Shown piece after piece: positions 49,769-53,067 of a stretch of 53,067 bases of DNA (positions are counted from its first letter, which is position 1; every line of letters starts with the position of its first letter). The stretch lies in the NCBI GenBank assembly GCA_019120455.1, contig DWVB01000067.1:1-53067 (forward strand). The letters run 5' to 3'. Under the pieces are notes generated by a model. The model searched no databases. It saw only the letters and a list, made by a program, of their open reading frames with translations, and had not been told where the DNA came from. The translations under genes were made by a program, and so were the position numbers. This DNA comes from Candidatus Avelusimicrobium excrementipullorum. GTDB taxonomy: Bacteria; Elusimicrobiota; Elusimicrobia; Elusimicrobiales; Elusimicrobiaceae.

Positions 49769-50941
49769 TCAGTCCTTCAGTTCCCGTGCGCCGTCTCCGG
49801 CCGATGCGGCGTAAAAGTCCGGCCGGTAGCCCGTGGCGGCTTGATAGAGGCGGGCGACGTTTTGTTTGAAATTTTCCACATGTTCATTTTTTACCAGCGC
49901 CACCACACAGCCGCCGAAACCGCCGCCCGTCATGCGCGCGCCCAGTACGCCTTCCTGCTGCCAGGCGGCCTCTGCCATGGCGTCCAGTTCTTTGCCGGTT
50001 ACTTCATAATCATCGCGCAAAGATATGTGCGACGCATTCATCAGCTTGCCAAACGCTTCCAAATCCCCCTGCGCCAGTTTTTGCGCGGCCAGCAGGGTGC
50101 GGCGGTTTTCGTATACGGCGTGTTTGGCGCGTTTGCGCTCCACGGGGTCGGTAATAAGTTCTTTATTCTGTTCAAATGCTTCTTCGGTCAGTTCTCCCAG
50201 CGCGTTTATGTTCAGTTTGCTTTGCAGCTGTTTCAGCGCGTGTTCGCTTTGGGCGCGGCGTTCATTGTATTTGGATTCAATGAGGTTGTGCGGCTTGTTG
50301 GTGTTGCAAATTAAAATGGAAACGCCCTGTAAATCCAGCGGGGCGTATTCATAATGCAGGGTGTTGCAGTCCAGCAAAATGGCGTGGTCTTTTTTGCCCA
50401 TGGCGGAGGCAAACTGGTCCATAATGCCGCAGTTCATGCCCACAAATTTATTTTCCGCTTCCTGGCCGATTTTCGCCAGTTCCGTCTGCGGCAGGCCAAA
50501 GCCAAACAGTGTGTTCAGCGCCACGGCCGCGGCCAGCTCAATAGAGGCCGAAGAGGACAGGCCCGCTCCCAGCGGCACATCGCCCCAAAACAGCATATCC
50601 GCCCCGCCGTCAAAAGACAGTCCGCGCCGTTGCATGGCCCAAAAAACGCCCAGCGGGTAATTGGCCCAGTCCTGCTTTGGGTCATGAGCCAGGTGATTTA
50701 TGTCCGCCTCCACCAGGCCCGTTTTTTCAAAATTCAACGAATAAAGGCGTATTTTCCCGTCCGTGCGTTTGGCCGCTGCCACATAGGTGTTAAACGTCAG
50801 CGCGCAGGGGAATACATGGCCGCCGTTATAATCGGTATGTTCCCCGATCAGGTTTACGCGTGCGGGTGCGCAGAAAAGGCGCGGGGCCTGTGCCGCAGGA
50901 AAAATTTCATTAAATTTTTGTTTCAGTTCCGGGTGTTTCAT
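49769..50941 (-). CDS. galK: galactokinase
   Basis: 390 residues, GHMP kinase family. Galactokinase signature RVNLIGEHTDYNGG (about 28-41), ATP loop GDVPLGAGLSSSASIE (about 120), and the C-terminal GARMTGGGFGGCVVAL (about 340). It phosphorylates galactose at C1. Start ATG 50941 overlaps the galM stop as ATGA and has GGAGA; an earlier in-frame start is not family-like. Confidence 0.96.
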   Translation of the reverse strand: MKHPELKQKFNEIFPAAQAPRLFCAPARVNLIGEHTDYNGGHVFPCALTFNTYVAAAKRTDGKIRLYSLNFEKTGLVEADINHLAHDPKQDWANYPLGVFWAMQRRGLSFDGGADMLFWGDVPLGAGLSSSASIELAAAVALNTLFGFGLPQTELAKIGQEAENKFVGMNCGIMDQFASAMGKKDHAILLDCNTLHYEYAPLDLQGVSILICNTNKPHNLIESKYNERRAQSEHALKQLQSKLNINALGELTEEAFEQNKELITDPVERKRAKHAVYENRRTLLAAQKLAQGDLEAFGKLMNASHISLRDDYEVTGKELDAMAEAAWQQEGVLGARMTGGGFGGCVVALVKNEHVENFKQNVARLYQAATGYRPDFYAASAGDGARELKD

Positions 50942-51888
50942 AGATTCTCCTGTCCGACGGTCATGGTAAAATTCCATTCGTATTTGTCTTTCGGCGCGCA
51001 CACCGCCGCGCGGCGTATTTTGTGCGCCACATACAAATCGTCATATACGCCCGTGCAGGGCTCCAGCGCGATATTGTAATCGCCGCGGTAGCCGCCCTGC
51101 GTTTTCCACACGCCCAGATAAGGCACTTTGTCCGCGTCGTAGCGGTAGGTCAGGGTGTCGCCGTTGTCGGTGTGTTTGACGGCGCACCAACCCTGTGTAT
51201 TTTTTTGCGTGAAATAAAATTTTTCGCAGGATTTATCCGAAGCCGGCCGCGTTTGCGACATATCCACGGGTTTGCCCTGCGGCGTTTGGGTCCGCGGATA
51301 CGGGTGGCGCGTGCCCCACGGCCCCAGCGTGCGCGTGGAATGCTCCACCGTTATAATTTCGGTTAAATTATCCGGCAATACCAGTACGGTATGCGGCGAA
51401 CAGTTAAGCAGGCAGTGCGGCGTCCAAATAAATTCAAAAGGCTCATCCGATAAGTTTTCCAACGTATAATGCAGGCGGATGTCATGGCCGGACAATATCA
51501 GTTCGCGCGTAAAGCGGTAGGGCAGCTTGGGGCTTTGCACGCGGGCCGTCAGGCCGTTGCCGTCTGCGTGCACAGTGTGTTCCCACGGCAGGGCCCACAC
51601 TTCGCCGTGATCCGGCACCGGCGTGCCCAGGTACGTCCCGCACGGGTACGGGCAGGCGTCTATGGAAGGCAGCACCTCGTCAAAGCCGCTGCTGTCGTAG
51701 TCCGAAAAAGCCGCGCCGTACGGCGGCGGAGTCAGGACGTCACGTGCGCTTTGAAATAAAAATTCACGTCCGGTGTCTTTTTTAAACAGACTGGCCATTT
51801 TGCAGGCATAATCCGGCAAAAAAGTCAGGGCAAGATATTCATTTTCCAGCCGCAGGGCATGCAGCCCTTTGTATCGGATTTGTTCCAC
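50938..51888 (-). CDS. galM: aldose 1-epimerase-like mutarotase
   Basis: 316 residues, galactose mutarotase-like beta-sandwich. Evidence: FDEVLPSIDACPYP (about 70), PDHGEVWALPWE (about 91), FIWTPHCLLNC with the His expected for catalysis (about 153) and NIALEPCTGVYDD (about 270) with the Glu base. The start is GTG after GGGGG. It lies at the head of galK and galT, so galactose anomer conversion is the natural role, although it is a divergent member of the family. Confidence 0.8.
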   Translation of the reverse strand: MEQIRYKGLHALRLENEYLALTFLPDYACKMASLFKKDTGREFLFQSARDVLTPPPYGAAFSDYDSSGFDEVLPSIDACPYPCGTYLGTPVPDHGEVWALPWEHTVHADGNGLTARVQSPKLPYRFTRELILSGHDIRLHYTLENLSDEPFEFIWTPHCLLNCSPHTVLVLPDNLTEIITVEHSTRTLGPWGTRHPYPRTQTPQGKPVDMSQTRPASDKSCEKFYFTQKNTQGWCAVKHTDNGDTLTYRYDADKVPYLGVWKTQGGYRGDYNIALEPCTGVYDDLYVAHKIRRAAVCAPKDKYEWNFTMTVGQENL

Positions 51889-51905
51889 GGAACCCCCGCA
51901 TAAAA

Positions 51906-51925
51906 AAGCGCGGCACGCCGCGCTT
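51906..51925 (-). terminator. terminator after cdd
   Basis: AAGCGCGGC / GCCGCGCTT stem followed on the minus strand by six T; it separates cdd from the gal operon. Confidence 0.8.
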
Positions 51926-51931
51926 ATAAAA

Positions 51932-52366
51932 TTATTCCCCGGGTTTTAAAAACGGGAAAGGAATCAGGTCTTTGAGTTTCTTTTTGCAGATTTTGCGCGC
52001 ACCTTTTTTGGTAACGGCCACCAATAAAATGGGCGCGTTTAAGTCCATAAATTCCGTCATGACCTGGCGGCAGGCCCCGCAGGGCGTGCCGAAAGCGTCG
52101 CCTTCCACGGGGTCGGTGCAGACGGCCAGCGCGACAAATTTGCGCTGTCCCTCGCACACGCCTCTGAACATGGCGTTGCGCTCCGCGCATACGGTCAGGC
52201 CGTAAGATGCGTTTTCAATATTGGTGCCTGCATAAATTTGTCCGTCCTCTGCCAGCACCGCGGCCCCCACTTTAAAACGCGAATACGGCGAATAGGAGTT
52301 TTTTTTGACTTCCACGGCGGCGTCTGCCAGCGCGCGCAGCGTTTTGTCAGATATTTTTTTGCTCAT
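51932..52366 (-). CDS. cdd: cytidine deaminase
   Basis: 144 residues, tetrameric-type CDA. Zinc and catalytic residues in CAERNAMF (about 61; Cys and Glu) and PCGACRQVMTEF (about 91; two Cys), and the N-terminal YSPYSRFKVGAAV. It converts cytidine and deoxycytidine to uridines for salvage. TAGAAT lies exactly 6 bp before the ATG and there is no ribosome site. Confidence 0.95.
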   Translation of the reverse strand: MSKKISDKTLRALADAAVEVKKNSYSPYSRFKVGAAVLAEDGQIYAGTNIENASYGLTVCAERNAMFRGVCEGQRKFVALAVCTDPVEGDAFGTPCGACRQVMTEFMDLNAPILLVAVTKKGARKICKKKLKDLIPFPFLKPGE

Positions 52367-52372
52367 ACTTTT

Positions 52373-52378
52373 ATTCTA
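52373..52378 (-). promoter_or_regulatory. -10 TAGAAT of cdd, leaderless arrangement
   Basis: Minus-strand TAGAAT, 6 bp, ATG 52366. Confidence 0.6.
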
Positions 52379-52441
52379 ACTTTATGGCCGGAAAAGTCAA
52401 GCCCTTTCCCGACGGAAAGGCTTTGTTCTCACCGTGTGTTT

Positions 52442-52450
52442 TGATACAAT
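52442..52450 (+). promoter_or_regulatory. extended -10 TGA-TACAAT, leaderless arrangement
   Basis: TGA-TACAAT, 6 bp, ATG 52457, no ribosome site. Divergent from cdd within 90 bp. Confidence 0.6.
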
Positions 52451-52456
52451 AAACAC

Positions 52457-53059
52457 ATGAAAAAAATATTGATTCTTGTTTTAATATTGGCAGGCGTATA
52501 TTGGCTGTGGGGGCGGGAAAAACCGGAAATTAAAAATGCCGGAAAAACCGGCGCCACCATCGTGGCGTTTGGCGACAGCCTGACCTACGGCAAAGGCGCG
52601 CCGCGGGAGCAAACGTATCCGGCGGTGCTGGCGGAACTGACAGGGAAGAATATTGTTAATCTCGGGCTGAACGGGGATACGGGGGCCGCGGCGCCGCGCC
52701 GCCTGCCGCAGGTGCTGGAACACCGCCCGTATATGGTGCTGATTGAATTCGGCGGCAATGATTTTATGCGCGGGGCGGCGTTTGAGCAGACGCTGGCCTC
52801 GGTGTCACAAATTATAGACGAGGTGCAGGCCGCCGGCGCGGTGGCCGTTGTGGTGGATACGGGCGGCTATTACGCGATGGAAAAGTATAGCAAAGCCTAT
52901 AAAAAACTGGCGCGGGAAAAGGGGGCGGTGTTTGTACCAGGGATTTTGGACGGGATATTCGGCAAAAAGGATTTAATGTCGGACCAAATTCATCCCAATG
53001 CCGCGGGATATAAAATCGTGGCGGAAAGGGTGTATAAGGAAATCAAAGATTATTTGTAG
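52457..53059 (+). CDS. SGNH/GDSL-family esterase (TesA-like), membrane-anchored
   Basis: 200 residues. An N-terminal hydrophobic helix (3-18) without lipobox could be a signal or an anchor. Blocks of the SGNH fold are FGDSLTYG with nucleophile Ser41, NLGLNGDT (about 72), the FGGNDF block (about 98) and DQIHPNAAGY with the catalytic Asp and His (about 175). It is close to TesA/arylesterase proteins, which hydrolyse lysophospholipids, acyl-CoA or arylesters in the periplasm. The natural substrate is unknown. It ends 8 bp before the window does. Confidence 0.9.
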   Translation: MKKILILVLILAGVYWLWGREKPEIKNAGKTGATIVAFGDSLTYGKGAPREQTYPAVLAELTGKNIVNLGLNGDTGAAAPRRLPQVLEHRPYMVLIEFGGNDFMRGAAFEQTLASVSQIIDEVQAAGAVAVVVDTGGYYAMEKYSKAYKKLAREKGAVFVPGILDGIFGKKDLMSDQIHPNAAGYKIVAERVYKEIKDYL

Positions 53060-53067
53060 CTTAAAAA

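Noticed and set aside
1-53067. CRISPR array, prophage, transposase or defence island
   Set aside because: No spaced direct repeats of CRISPR type and no recognisable integrase, transposase or restriction gene was found; the only repeat-rich site is at 44539-44812.

Overview
The window looks like chromosomal DNA of a strictly anaerobic, fermentative, Gram-negative bacterium, most probably a gut member of the Elusimicrobiota. Supports for this are the bifurcating-type HydABC [FeFe] hydrogenase, a proton-pumping pyrophosphatase, NADP-type glutamate dehydrogenase, threonine cleavage genes and a secreted M3 peptidase (amino-acid and peptide fermentation), LPS and outer-membrane genes (KdtA, GT9 heptosyltransferase-like, LptF/LptG, an Omp85-like protein, a SprA-like giant barrel), and pilin-like genes with the FTLIELLVVVLIIGIL start. 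The phylum is an inference from gene content and style, not from a marker tree. The DNA is GC-rich in third positions, so long antisense open frames are common and were ignored. No IS element, prophage, CRISPR array or defence island was seen.

Layout. 0-2.3 kb: pilin-like gene, Cys-cluster/Ala-rich secreted protein, DUF1646 transporter. 2.3-6.7 kb: hydC-hydB-hydA behind a perfect consensus promoter. 6.7-12.5 kb: M3 peptidase, DUF4156 lipoprotein, hppA, Dps-like ferritin, and a 29-residue lipoprotein gene. 12.5-16.6 kb: Omp85-like protein, tandem-GNAT protein, tRNA-Asp, murB and a barrel protein. 16.7-25.7 kb: phosphoglucomutase, REC-GGDEF regulator, antiporter-like membrane protein, pgeF, murI, a membrane Ser/Thr kinase, corA and a nucleoside phosphorylase. 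25.8-37.2 kb: envelope block with lptF-lptG, a 1793-residue SprA-like barrel, comF, kdtA and a GT9 protein with a duplicated N-domain. 37.3-42.2 kb: GH57 branching enzyme with DUF4912 partner, then tdh-kbl. 42.3-48.2 kb: RNase P RNA, RNase HI, a DAACS symporter, a cluster of inverted repeats, gdhA, a DtxR-type regulator, a LexA-like repressor and a second pilin-like gene. 48.2-53 kb: galM-galK-galT, cytidine deaminase and an SGNH hydrolase.

How the genes fit together. GdhA, Tdh/Kbl, the DAACS symporter and the peptidase would feed amino-acid catabolism; HydABC would dispose of electrons from NADH and reduced ferredoxin as H2; HppA would turn pyrophosphate into an ion gradient. GalM/K/T, phosphoglucomutase and the GH57 enzyme connect galactose, glucose-1-phosphate and glycogen-like polymer.

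The most notable observations are: (1) at least eight genes with a TAnnnT -10 box exactly 6 bp before the ATG and no Shine-Dalgarno, i.e. a strong signature of leaderless mRNAs, together with a recurrent TGn extended -10; (2) an RNase P RNA with paired (compensatory) changes inside the nearly invariant P4 core helix; (3) a SprA/Sov-like giant outer-membrane protein; (4) several unusual architectures (tandem GNAT, GT9 with extra N-domain, RNase HI with a clamp-binding-like tail, LexA-like protein with a C-x2-C-G at the cleavage position, an antiporter-fold protein without the usual aspartates, a non-RD kinase with an extracytoplasmic TPR region); and (5) a cluster of inverted repeats beside gdhA.
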